Shown: positions 16,240 through 24,041 of the stretch, in pieces | Numbering within the stretch: position 1 is the first letter of the stretch | Layout: every line of letters begins with the position of its first letter | Source: Nocardioides sp. | Lineage (GTDB): Bacteria; Actinomycetota; Actinomycetes; Propionibacteriales; Nocardioidaceae | NCBI RefSeq assembly: GCF_004803405.1 | Contig: NZ_SSXI01000333.1 | Coordinates: 1 to 33,528, forward strand | Reading direction: 5' to 3' | DNA: 33,528 nt | Translations under genes and position numbers: made by a program | Notes under the pieces: model-generated | Told to the model about the DNA's origin: nothing | The model's input: the letters and a program-made list of their open reading frames with translations, nothing else | Database searches by the model: none

Positions 16240-16947
16240 GTGACGCACGACGAACCGCTCTATTTGGAGACCCTGGCGGAGTTTGCATGCACGCTGGTGG
16301 CGTCGTACGACGTCTCCACCGTCCTGGCCGACCTGACGCACCGGCTCACGAAGGTGCTGGATCTCATCGGCTGCGGCGTGACGCTGGCGAAGGACGGCCG
16401 GCTCGAGTACGTGACCGGGGTGCCGGAGAAGATCGCCGCGCTCGAGCGGGAGCAGGTCGAGACGCAACTGGGGCCGTGTGTCACTGCCTACCAGACCGGT
16501 GAGACCGTCGCCGTCGAGGACCTCCAGGACCGGGCCGACCAGTGGCCGTCCTTCGTCGCGCTGGCGCAACGGCTCGGGGTGCGGGCCACGGCGGGGATTC
16601 CGATGCACCTCGAGGGTGAGAGCGTCGGCGCGATCGACCTCTACTCGGTCTCTCCGCGGGCCTGGACCGATCGCGACCTCGCTGCGGCGACCGTGATGGC
16701 CAACATGGCGACCGCCTACCTCCTCAACGCGTCGCTGTACGACAGGCAGCGGCGGCTGGCCGAGCAGCTCAAGACCGCTCTGGAGTCACGGATCGTCATC
16801 GAGCAGGCGAAGGGCGTGCTCGCGAACGAGCACTCCATCAGCGTCGACGACGCCTTCGAGCGGCTGCGCCGCCACGCGCGCACCCATGGCGCCTCGGTCC
16901 GCGCGGTCGCCGAGGCGGTGGTGACGGTGGGCCTCCGGCCGGACTGA
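16240..16947 (+). CDS. GAF and ANTAR domain protein (RNA-binding antiterminator)
   Basis: The 235-residue protein has an N-terminal GAF sensor domain (about residues 15-165, with LGPCVTAYQTGETVAVEDL and GIPMHLEGESVGAIDLYS) and a C-terminal ANTAR domain (about 175-232, RIVIEQAKGVLANEHSISVD). ANTAR domains bind paired RNA hairpins and prevent transcription termination; the GAF part senses a small ligand or light/redox signal. GTG at 16240 has GAGGTGA just upstream. A SigG-type sigma factor gene follows 67 bp later, so the two may form a stress-response unit. I looked for paired hexaloop hairpins nearby but did not find a convincing target. Confidence 0.92.
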   Translation: MTHDEPLYLETLAEFACTLVASYDVSTVLADLTHRLTKVLDLIGCGVTLAKDGRLEYVTGVPEKIAALEREQVETQLGPCVTAYQTGETVAVEDLQDRADQWPSFVALAQRLGVRATAGIPMHLEGESVGAIDLYSVSPRAWTDRDLAAATVMANMATAYLLNASLYDRQRRLAEQLKTALESRIVIEQAKGVLANEHSISVDDAFERLRRHARTHGASVRAVAEAVVTVGLRPD

Positions 16948-17014
16948 CCCGTGATGAGTTGTCCCGCCCGCACCCGTCTCACCTATGACACGACACGACG
17001 GAAGGGATGACGTG

Positions 17015-18049
17015 ATGGGTGCGGACATGGGACTGGAGGAGCTGGGCGTGAGCGGCCTGGGCGAGGTCGACGAGCCGGCGTTCGTGAGGCTCGCGGAGCC
17101 TCACCGGCGAGAGCTGCACGTGCACTGCTACCGGATGCTCGGGTCCTTCGAGGATGCCGAGGACACCGTGCAGGAGACGTTCCTCCGTGCCTGGCGGCGG
17201 CGGGAGACCTTCGAGGGCCGGTCGACGTTCCGGGCCTGGCTGTACCGGATCGCCACCAACGCCTGTCTCGACCTGCTCGCCAGGCGGCGGCCGGAGCCCG
17301 CCACTCGCGGCGAGGTGCTGTGGTTGCAGCCCTACCCGGATCGGCTGCTCGACGAGGTGCCCGCGGCCGACGGGGACGAGCCGGAGGCCGTCGCCGTCGC
17401 GCGGGAGACGATCGAGCTGGCGTACCTGGTGGCGGTCCAGCACCTCGCACCGCGCCCGCGGGCCGTGCTGATCCTGCGGGACGTGCTCGGCTGGCCGGCG
17501 AAGGAGGTCGCCGACCTCCTCGGCGACTCCGTCAACTCGGTGAACAGCGCGCTGCAGCGTGCCCGAGCCGGCATGCGAGAGCACCTTCCCGCCGAGCGCC
17601 AGGACTGGACCGGCGGCGAGGAGGACGCAGGAACGCGCGAGCTGGTGCGGCGCTTCACCGCGGCCAGCGAGGTCACCGACATCGACGCGATCGCGACGAT
17701 GCTGCGGGACGACGTCCGCTGCTCGATGCCGCCCACGCCGGGCCTGTACGTCGGCCGCGCAGCGGTGCTGAACAGCTGGATCGAGGGCGGGTTCGAGGGC
17801 ATGAAGGGCCTGCGCGGCGTTCCGACCGCCGTGAACCGGCAGCCCGCCGTCGCCTTCTACCTCTGGCGAGCGCAGGAGGATGCATACCTGCCGCTGACGA
17901 TCGACGTCCTGCGTGTCACCGGCGGGGCCATCACCGAGATCGTGACGTTCCACGACGACCAGTTCCCGCGGCTCGGACTGCCCGAGCGGCTGCCGGCGGA
18001 CGGCACCGCACAGATTCCGGCTGGTGGAGGGTCGACATGGACGGCCTGA
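17015..18049 (+). CDS. SigG-type ECF sigma factor with SnoaL-like C-terminal domain
   Basis: The 344-residue protein has sigma region 2 (about residues 23-90, with HCYRMLGSFEDAEDTVQETF and FRAWLYRIATNACLDLL) and region 4 (about 135-192, RPRAVLILRDVLGWPAKEVA, NSALQRARAGM). A SnoaL/NTF2-like domain fills about residues 205-330, as in the SigG/TIGR02960 group. In these factors the extra domain is thought to control activity, replacing a separate anti-sigma factor. ATG at 17015 is chosen because GGAAGGG lies 8 bases upstream; an ATG at 16985 is also in frame. A strong hairpin follows the gene. Confidence 0.9.
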   Translation: MGADMGLEELGVSGLGEVDEPAFVRLAEPHRRELHVHCYRMLGSFEDAEDTVQETFLRAWRRRETFEGRSTFRAWLYRIATNACLDLLARRRPEPATRGEVLWLQPYPDRLLDEVPAADGDEPEAVAVARETIELAYLVAVQHLAPRPRAVLILRDVLGWPAKEVADLLGDSVNSVNSALQRARAGMREHLPAERQDWTGGEEDAGTRELVRRFTAASEVTDIDAIATMLRDDVRCSMPPTPGLYVGRAAVLNSWIEGGFEGMKGLRGVPTAVNRQPAVAFYLWRAQEDAYLPLTIDVLRVTGGAITEIVTFHDDQFPRLGLPERLPADGTAQIPAGGGSTWTA

Positions 18050-18096
18050 ACCACGCCGAGGCCGTCGCGCGAAACCTCCGCACCCGGACCGATTGA
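18037..18096 (+). CDS. Possible 19-residue ORF overlapping sigma factor end
   Basis: ATG at 18037 has a good GGAGGG site seven bases upstream and encodes MDGLNHAEAVARNLRTRTD. It overlaps the last 13 bases of the sigma factor gene in another frame. It could be a coupled micro-ORF or chance; nothing else supports it. Confidence 0.2.
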   Translation: MDGLNHAEAVARNLRTRTD

Positions 18097-18110
18097 TGTC
18101 CCATTCCGCA

Positions 18111-18150
18111 CACGAAGGGCCGGAACCTCATCTGGTTCCGGCCCTCCGTG
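18111..18150. terminator. Strong hairpin terminator after SigG-type gene
   Basis: AGGGCCGGAACC and GGTTCCGGCCCT (18116-18145) form a perfect 12-bp stem with a 6-base loop; CACG/CGTG extend it after one mismatch. It lies 61 bases beyond the sigma factor stop. There is no U-tract, as is common in high-GC actinomycetes. Confidence 0.8.
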
Positions 18151-18735
18151 CTGCTCAGCGGATCAGTTGTGATCGGACATCCCATGGCGGTCCAACGGCC
18201 ATCGGGACATTCCGGGGTCCAAGGGTCGGGGAGATGGAGCTGACACGGCGACGAGGGTAGGCAACCAGTCGCCGGCAAGCCCGGCAACACGGCGGGATGG
18301 GACGCACAGGACAGAAGTAGCGCCGCCCATGCCGGTCTCTCCCGGCGTTCGCAGCCGCCATGCCTCGTGCCGTACGCCTCGTGCCCACGCGGGAGGCCGC
18401 CCGTGAGCCCTGAGCCCAGCGCCCGGTACCTGGTTCGAGCGATCCTGTGCCTCAGGTACCAGGTTGAGACTGACTGGTTACCCCTCCGCGTCGAGGTCGC
18501 GGCGGGAGGATGCCGCTGGGTCGGTACCCGCCCGTCCCCTGCCTCTCCGTCGCGCAACAGCAAGCCTTCCACTCCGGGGATGAGCACCGCCCACAGGACG
18601 CGCACGACCTCCCGATTCTCGCCACCCTCGCCGCGGAGCGGTCGGGCACTTAACTCCCCGAGCGAGCGTGGACGACTCCCGACTCCTCAACTCCCGGCCC
18701 TCGGTTGTCGACGAGAAATTGCTGGCTGGGCTGGC
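18151..18735. other. 585-bp gap, no supported gene
   Basis: This stretch separates the sigma factor terminator from the end of the DFA locus. Open frames present on both strands are Arg/Pro/Ser-rich, lack ribosome sites and show no family motif. It contains one 8-bp inverted repeat (18425-18460). A GGTTCGAGCGATCC segment at 18431-18444 recalls a tRNA T-arm, but no acceptor or anticodon stem can be built around it. Confidence 0.5.
18425..18460. repeat. Inverted repeat in long gap
   Basis: GGTACCTG (18425-18432) and CAGGTACC (18453-18460) are perfect 8-bp arms around a 20-base spacer. Each arm also contains the palindrome GGTACC. It may be a weak terminator for the DFA operon arriving from the right; the role is unknown. 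Confidence 0.35.
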
Positions 18736-20076
18736 CTAGGAGCCGACCGTAGGTGTGAGCCTCAAGGCGTTAGCAGCCCTGTCGGCGAGCACCTGGGCAT
18801 CGCTTCCCGAGTCAAGGATCGTATTCCCAGACGATTCGGAATCGACCAGGACGGTCGTGACGGAGAGTCCGGCCGAAGCCTCGGTCGTCAAAAGAGCATC
18901 CACCTGAGCCGAGAAGCAGGAGTCACTGGACTTGGGGTTTGCGTCCAGCGCGACCACGTGGTTGTTGGAGACAAAATTGCCAGCCCCAGCTATGAGCCGA
19001 ATGACGACAGGCGTCGCACCGGGCGGCCGGATGCTCTGTGAGTCAATGATCTGGGAGAAGTGGTTGCCGATGACAGAGTTGTTGCTGCCGTTGACACAGA
19101 GAAGTCCGTTGAGGTCATCCAGCCCGTTGTCGATTCCTAGGAACGGTGTCCAAGGCTCGCGGTCACGCAAGAAGTGATTGGTGGCCACGAGGTTCTCCGA
19201 ACTGCCCGCTCCGAGAATCAGCATCCCGGGGTAGAACGAATGCAAACGGTTGTTCGTGACGCTGGAACGCGTGACGCCGTCGAGACGGACGCTGCTCGCG
19301 CCTCGGGGAAAGACGTTGTTCGCCGTGATCAGGAGGCCGCCATAGTTCTCGGCATAGATCGAGTGGCCTCGGAACCCTGCCCCGATAAAGTTGTCGGTGA
19401 TCTTTGACGCCTGTCCCCACCCGCGGAGCTCGATGCAGCTTCCACATTCAGCGACGAAATTGTCATGTACGGAAAGGGCGTCCGCGTTGTAGACGGTGAG
19501 GCCGTTCTCCAGGTAGACGAAGCCCATGCCTGTGACGCGGAGTGAGTCATTGGAGCTCGCGACATAGATACCGGTCTTGCCGTTGACGTAGGTGTTCTCA
19601 GGATGCATCCCGGAGCCATCCGGGTTGAAATGCAATCCGTCGATGCAGAAGTTGGAGAATTCGACTGAACTGATGCGCGGGTGCCCGCTTCGCTCGACGT
19701 AGAAGGCAGCTCCCTTCGACTCATCCTCGTCGACCTTGAGGGGTATGTCGACCAGGATGCGGCTCCCTCCGGGCCACAGCTCATGCAAGTCGGGCCACTC
19801 GTCTTCGGAGACGTTGAAGCGAATGCTCGACGACGTGAAGCCGTGTCCCGATCCCTGGATCTTGAGGAAACTGATGTCGATCACTACCTGCGTGCGGAGG
19901 CGGTAATCCCCGGGGGGAATGTAGATAACAGCGCCTGGCTTTCCCCCGTCGTTCGCATCGGTAACGGTCTGCCGCCCCTTGATGTCAGCGATCATGCTGT
20001 TGATTACTTCGCCCACGTCGTCCGCCGGGTTGCCCACCGGCCACGTGGTGACGTCGTAGTAGTTGCTGCTTGACAT
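18736..20076 (-). CDS. GH91 protein without signal peptide: probable intracellular DFA hydrolase
   Basis: The 446-residue protein is a right-handed beta-helix enzyme of family GH91, which holds inulin fructotransferases (DFA-forming lyases) and DFA III hydrolase. YDVTTWPVGNPADDVGEVIN, GKPGAVIYIPPGDYRLRTQV and YNADALSVHDNFVAECGSCI are the family blocks. Catalytic Asp/Glu pairs 11 residues apart are available as Asp199/Glu210 or Asp205/Glu216. ATG at 20076 has AGAGG five bases upstream and leaves no signal peptide, unlike the Tat-exported paralogue at 21522. I therefore infer that it works in the cytoplasm, opening imported DFA to inulobiose, as DFA-IIIase does in Arthrobacter. It is last in the operon. 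Its base composition looks less GC-rich than its neighbours. A fructotransferase activity cannot be excluded. Confidence 0.85.
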   Translation of the reverse strand: MSSSNYYDVTTWPVGNPADDVGEVINSMIADIKGRQTVTDANDGGKPGAVIYIPPGDYRLRTQVVIDISFLKIQGSGHGFTSSSIRFNVSEDEWPDLHELWPGGSRILVDIPLKVDEDESKGAAFYVERSGHPRISSVEFSNFCIDGLHFNPDGSGMHPENTYVNGKTGIYVASSNDSLRVTGMGFVYLENGLTVYNADALSVHDNFVAECGSCIELRGWGQASKITDNFIGAGFRGHSIYAENYGGLLITANNVFPRGASSVRLDGVTRSSVTNNRLHSFYPGMLILGAGSSENLVATNHFLRDREPWTPFLGIDNGLDDLNGLLCVNGSNNSVIGNHFSQIIDSQSIRPPGATPVVIRLIAGAGNFVSNNHVVALDANPKSSDSCFSAQVDALLTTEASAGLSVTTVLVDSESSGNTILDSGSDAQVLADRAANALRLTPTVGS

Positions 20077-20133
20077 ATCTTCCTCTTGGGTTGGGGTTTC
20101 GCCACAAGCACCGCCGCGAGAGGGAGGATCTCC

Positions 20134-20148
20134 GAACTGGGCCAGTTC
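20134..20148. repeat. Small palindrome before cytoplasmic GH91 gene
   Basis: GAACTGG and CCAGTTC are perfect 7-bp arms around one G, in the 86-bp gap between the fructokinase stop and the GH91 start. It could be an extra operator or an mRNA stability element. It does not resemble the operator at 28559-28587. Confidence 0.3.
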
Positions 20149-20162
20149 AGTGGTAGTCCTCG

Positions 20163-21104
20163 TCACGGATTCAGCAGCGCCAGCTTGGTGCTCAGTTCGT
20201 GGCGATATGGCGGATCTGCTCCCGGTCGGGACACCGTGACGCCCGCCGCGAGTGCGGCGTACTCTGCGACACGCCGCCACTGCGGTAGTGCGAGTTCGCG
20301 GAGACGCTCATGGTTGTCGGCGCCGAGGAGCCCCGATGACCACAAGCCGTCGATCATGGCGGCGGAGAACGTGTCGCCGGCCCCGATCGTGTCCACGACT
20401 TCCACGCGTGCACCTTGAACGTCGACGCGTCCTCGGGGAGTGAAGACGCTCGCACCGGTCCCGCCGCTGGTTACCAGCACCGCGGCCGCGCCGAGTTCCA
20501 GCCACGTGGCCGCAGTGGCGTCTACAGGCTGGGCGGGATGCAGCCAGGCGAGGTCTTCGTCCGAGGCCTTGACCACGTCGCTGGCCGCCACCAAACGAGT
20601 CACCTTGTCCACTGCCTCGTTCCGGTCGCCGAAGAGCGCCGGGCGCGCGTTGACGTCATAGGTCACCGTGGCCGACCTCCCCACAGCGTCGACGGTCCGC
20701 CGAACGGACTCGGCACCCGGCGACATCACGGCGCCGATCGACCCGATGTGGACAACCGTGTACAGGTCCGGCTCGATCTGGATGTCAGGGTCCCAGCTCA
20801 CGTCGAATCGGTAGGTCGCTGACCCGTCCGGCCCGATGGCCGCGTCGGCAGAAGACGTGCGCACGCCGGTGCGTCGTGAGCCGGAGAGCACCTCTACACC
20901 GCTTTCGACCAGGTGAGCATCGAGGAGGTCGCCCAGGTGGTCGTCTCCGTACGAGGTCACGAGGGCGGCTCTGCGCCCGAGCCGAGCGAGCGCGACCGCG
21001 ACGTTTGCACAGCTCCCGCCTGGAAGGTAGAACCGCTCGTTCCCGGTCCGAACGATGTCGATCAGCGCTTCACCGATCACCAGCGCTGAGGGCACCGACG
21101 TCAC
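20163..21104 (-). CDS. PfkB family carbohydrate kinase, probable fructokinase
   Basis: The 313-residue protein is a ribokinase/PfkB fold kinase. The sugar-binding start is LVIGEALIDIV and LPGGSCANVAVALARLG (residues 27-43), and the ATP/anion-hole motif is IGAGDTFSAAM with catalytic Asp244. In this locus the natural substrate is fructose, released by the GH32 enzyme, giving fructose 6-phosphate or 1-phosphate for glycolysis; that is inferred from context. GTG at 21104 overlaps the stop of the truncated ABC ATPase frame as GTGA, so translation of the kinase appears coupled to the remnant. No membrane segment is present. Confidence 0.88.
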   Translation of the reverse strand: MTSVPSALVIGEALIDIVRTGNERFYLPGGSCANVAVALARLGRRAALVTSYGDDHLGDLLDAHLVESGVEVLSGSRRTGVRTSSADAAIGPDGSATYRFDVSWDPDIQIEPDLYTVVHIGSIGAVMSPGAESVRRTVDAVGRSATVTYDVNARPALFGDRNEAVDKVTRLVAASDVVKASDEDLAWLHPAQPVDATAATWLELGAAAVLVTSGGTGASVFTPRGRVDVQGARVEVVDTIGAGDTFSAAMIDGLWSSGLLGADNHERLRELALPQWRRVAEYAALAAGVTVSRPGADPPYRHELSTKLALLNP

Positions 21105-21457
21105 GGGCGCAGCCTCTCACCACTCGCGTCCTTCTGTACGCCGGCCATTCGTAGCGAGAACGCCATGTGGTCCGCGACCCTCATGTGGGGGTACAGCGCG
21201 TAGTTCTGGAAGAGCATGGCGATGTCGCGGTCCTCGGGCGCCCGCCGGGTCACGTCCTCGGCCCCGATCAGGATCCGACCGTTCGTAGCTTCCTCGGGGC
21301 CGGCGAGCATCCGCAGCGACGTGGACTTGCCGCAGCCGGCCGGACCGACCGGGACCATGAACTCGCCGTCCTCGATCTCCAGTCCGAGATCCTTCACCGC
21401 TGCGGTCGTCGAGCCGGGATATGTCAGCTCGACCTGATCGAAGGCGATTGATGCCAT
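21101..21457 (-). pseudogene. Truncated sugar ABC transporter ATPase (MsmK/UgpC-like)
   Basis: The frame codes for only 118 residues of a protein that is usually about 360-390. It keeps the N-terminal strand (IAFDQVELTYPG), Walker A (GPAGCGKST, residues 38-46), and the Q-loop region (DIAMLFQNYALYPHMRVADH). After MAGVQKDASGERLRP it stops exactly at the fructokinase start. The LSGGQ signature, Walker B, H-loop and the regulatory C-terminal domain are all missing. It cannot hydrolyse ATP by itself. The rest was probably deleted while the kinase was left in frame with a GTGA overlap. The permeases 4 kb upstream must use an ATPase encoded elsewhere, such as a shared MsiK. Confidence 0.85.
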
Positions 21458-21521
21458 TGCCCGTTCATCCCTTCACCGGTGCTGTTCGCCGGTCATCTCG
21501 TTGTGGTGGGTCAAGCTCGAC

Positions 21522-22862
21522 CTACGGGGTCGGGCGGATCGCGACGTCCTCCGTGTAGGAGGTGATCTCGTCCACGGCGCCGCTGTCCAGCACCTTGGAT
21601 CGCGACGTGGAGCCGTCGAGCACGACATGCTGGGCGGGGACGTTCTTGACCACGTGGTTGAGTGCGATGACGTTGCGGTCGCCGCCGGCCACCAGGATCA
21701 TCGTGGGCTCGGCGCCGGACGGGTTGATCCGGTCAGGTGGTACGTCGTAGGCAATGAGGTTGTCGGAGATCAGGTTGTTGTCGCCGCGAACGTGGATGAC
21801 CCCGTACAGGTCGTCGAGACCGTTCGAGACGCCGAGGAACGGTGGAAAGCCCTCGATGCCCCGCCGGAGGTGGTTCGCGGTGACCAGGTTCTCCTTGCAG
21901 TTGTCGACCAGCCGCAGCATGCCCGGGTAGAAGCCCTGCATCCGGTTGGCCGTGACCGACGAACGGGCGCAGCCGCTGAGCTCGATGAGGCTGCGGCCAC
22001 GAGGGAACAGGTTGTTGCCCGTCACCAGCAGGCCTTCGTGGTTCTGCGCCAGGATCGTGGGGCCCTTGGGCCCGGCGCCCATCAGGTTGTCGCTGACGAT
22101 CGTGGCCTGGCCGGCTCCGATGAGCTCTACGCAGCTGCCGCATTCGGCGATCATGTTGTCGTGCACGCGCAGTGCGTCCGCGCCGCGCACGACCAGCGCC
22201 CGTTCGAGGTAGACGAAGCCCATGCCGGTGATGTGCAGGGAGTCGTTGTCGGTGGAGACCTCGATGCCGGTGCGACCGTTGCGGTAGCTGTTCTGGTCGG
22301 GCTCGAACGAGACGCCGTCGAGGCAGAAGTCTCGGAATACGATTCCGGACAGCCGGGGCGCTGCGTCCCGGCGGACCGCGAAGGCGGCCGTCGAGGCCGG
22401 GGTCAGCACCCGGATGTGGCTTCCGCCGGGATTCAGCTCGACCCAGCCGGTCGTGTCGACGTTGTAGCGGATGCTCAGCGAGTTGAATCCGTGCCCGTAG
22501 CCGGCGATGGTCAGGAAGCTGATGTCGACCACGACCGGAGTGCGCAGGTCGTAGTCACCGGGCGGGATGACGATGGCCGCGCCCGGCTTGGCGTCACGGT
22601 CGGGTTGCCGCCGCTTGATGTCGGCGATGATGTCGTTGATGATCGCGCCGATGTCCTGCTTGGCGGTGAGCCCGGGACGGTTGCCGACCCGCCACGTGGT
22701 CACGTCGTAGACGGTGTTCTGGTCGGCATCGCCGTCGCGAGCGGCGGCGGGCGATCCGCCCAAGGCCGCGGCCCCAAGGCCAGCAGCGCCGGCGACGCCG
22801 GCACCCAGGAGGCGGCGGCGCCCCCATGCGGACGACCTGGTCGTCTCGAGCTGTGTTTCCAT
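21522..22862 (-). CDS. Tat-exported GH91 inulin fructotransferase (DFA-forming)
   Basis: The 446-residue protein has a twin-arginine signal, SAWGRRRLLGAGVAGAAGLG, ending near Ala-Ala-Ala-Arg at residue 42. The mature part is a GH91 beta-helix with YDVTTWRVGN, GAAIVIPPGDYDLRTPVVVD, and RGADALRVHDNMIAECGSCV. Asp229/Glu240 and Asp235/Glu246 keep the 11-residue spacing of the known catalytic pair. Enzymes of this family cut the terminal difructose of inulin and close it into difructose anhydride I or III; which product is formed cannot be read here. Export through Tat fits action on extracellular inulin. ATG at 22862 follows AGGAGGAACGG. It lies between the GH32 gene and the ATPase remnant in the same operon. 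Confidence 0.9.
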   Translation of the reverse strand: METQLETTRSSAWGRRRLLGAGVAGAAGLGAAALGGSPAAARDGDADQNTVYDVTTWRVGNRPGLTAKQDIGAIINDIIADIKRRQPDRDAKPGAAIVIPPGDYDLRTPVVVDISFLTIAGYGHGFNSLSIRYNVDTTGWVELNPGGSHIRVLTPASTAAFAVRRDAAPRLSGIVFRDFCLDGVSFEPDQNSYRNGRTGIEVSTDNDSLHITGMGFVYLERALVVRGADALRVHDNMIAECGSCVELIGAGQATIVSDNLMGAGPKGPTILAQNHEGLLVTGNNLFPRGRSLIELSGCARSSVTANRMQGFYPGMLRLVDNCKENLVTANHLRRGIEGFPPFLGVSNGLDDLYGVIHVRGDNNLISDNLIAYDVPPDRINPSGAEPTMILVAGGDRNVIALNHVVKNVPAQHVVLDGSTSRSKVLDSGAVDEITSYTEDVAIRPTP

Positions 22863-22989
22863 TCCGTTCCTCCTGGGGTGGTGTCGCGAAGAGTGTTCTG
22901 TTGCCGCACTGGGTAGTTGCCACCAGTCCTCGGGCTCGGTGGCATCGACGGGTTCGCGCCGGATCGCTGTGCGTCCAGGTCGGTCCCGT

Positions 22990-24012
22990 TCAGGAGTCAG
23001 TCGGGTAGCGGGTCGCGCCCACGGTCGCCTCGTGCTCCTCGGGGACCCACTCAGCGGGTGGATCGACGAGTCGAAGTGCGGTCCCGTCTGCGTTCCAGGC
23101 GACCGGGACGGGGTCGGCGATCTCGCCCACGAAGGAGCCGCCCTCGTCGAGGTGGTGGAACGCCAGCATCACCCAGCGCCCCGTCGGGTCCTTGATGAGC
23201 CGCCCGCTGTAGGCAGCTTCGGTGGTGAGTCGGCGAGCCTTGGTGATGTCGAACGGCCCGGTGGTCGCACCATCGATCGGGACTGACCAGACGCCGCCGA
23301 CCTGGCCCGCGGTGCGTCGGTCCTGGGACATCTCGGTGTGCAGGCAGGAGAACAACAGCACCCGCCGTCCGTCGACCTCCTCGACCTGGAGCACCTCCAG
23401 CTGACCGAACCCGGCGTCGGGCTGACTCAACGGGGACTGCAGCTCCCAGTTCTCGAGGTCCGGGGACGTGGCGTGCCCGACGATGCCGCGGTCGTACTGC
23501 GGACCGGTGCGGGCTCGTGCGGTGATCAGCATGTGCCACGGGCCGTCGGGCGCGTCGCGGAAGACCCACGGGTCGCGGAAGGCTTCGTCCTGCCAGTTGT
23601 CGTCCGAGAGCTTCTCGTACCAGCGGGCGTCGCTCTCGAGAATCAGGTCGGGGTGCTTGTACCAGGTCATCAGGTCCGTCGAGGTGGCGGCCCGGATCCG
23701 CTGGACCTGCCCCCGACCTTCCCGATCCACGCCGGTGTAGAACATCCACCACAGGCCGGATTCGTCCCGGACCACGGAGCCGGTCCAGGTCGCTAGGTCG
23801 TCCGGTGCCGGCGAGTCCGAGGGCACCAGCGCGTCGGCCACCTCGGTCCAGCATCGCAAATCGTCACTGACCGCGTGCCCGATCGTCGCCCGCCAGTGCC
23901 GCAGGTCGGGGTCGTGCAGGGCGCGCGACGCCTTGAGGAAGAACAGGTGATAGGTCCCCTGGTCCTGCGCCAGCCAGAAGTCCCACGTCCAGGAGGACGG
24001 AAGTCGCAACAC
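22990..24012 (-). CDS. Short GH32-type beta-fructosidase, cytoplasmic
   Basis: The 340-residue protein has a five-bladed-propeller GH32-like fold. Candidate catalytic residues are Asp11 (SWTWDFWLAQD, nucleophile position), Asp147 (FRDPWVF, the RDP transition-state stabiliser) and Glu206 (FGQLEVLQV, acid/base position). The Glu motif is not the usual EC, and the C-terminal beta-sandwich of typical GH32 enzymes (about 480-500 residues in total) is absent. GTG at 24012 has GAAAGG seven bases upstream; the longer frame would run into the lacI-type gene. With no signal peptide it should split inulobiose or short fructans inside the cell. A GH43/GH68-like activity is an alternative. Confidence 0.82.
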   Translation of the reverse strand: MLRLPSSWTWDFWLAQDQGTYHLFFLKASRALHDPDLRHWRATIGHAVSDDLRCWTEVADALVPSDSPAPDDLATWTGSVVRDESGLWWMFYTGVDREGRGQVQRIRAATSTDLMTWYKHPDLILESDARWYEKLSDDNWQDEAFRDPWVFRDAPDGPWHMLITARARTGPQYDRGIVGHATSPDLENWELQSPLSQPDAGFGQLEVLQVEEVDGRRVLLFSCLHTEMSQDRRTAGQVGGVWSVPIDGATTGPFDITKARRLTTEAAYSGRLIKDPTGRWVMLAFHHLDEGGSFVGEIADPVPVAWNADGTALRLVDPPAEWVPEEHEATVGATRYPTDS

Positions 24013-24041
24013 AGCAGTGCCTTTCGTTGTGAATAGGTCAG

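Noticed and set aside
18425..18500. tRNA-like GGTTCGAGCGATCC segment
   Set aside because: No acceptor, D- or anticodon stem can be folded around it on either strand.
18367..19041. Plus-strand open frame entering the GH91 gene
   Set aside because: It overlaps the conserved GH91 C-terminus, and its own product is Ser/Pro/Arg-rich without a start site signal.
21501..22916. 471-codon open frame opposite the exported GH91 gene
   Set aside because: It has no motif and is the shadow of a gene with a clear Tat signal, ribosome site and GH91 blocks.
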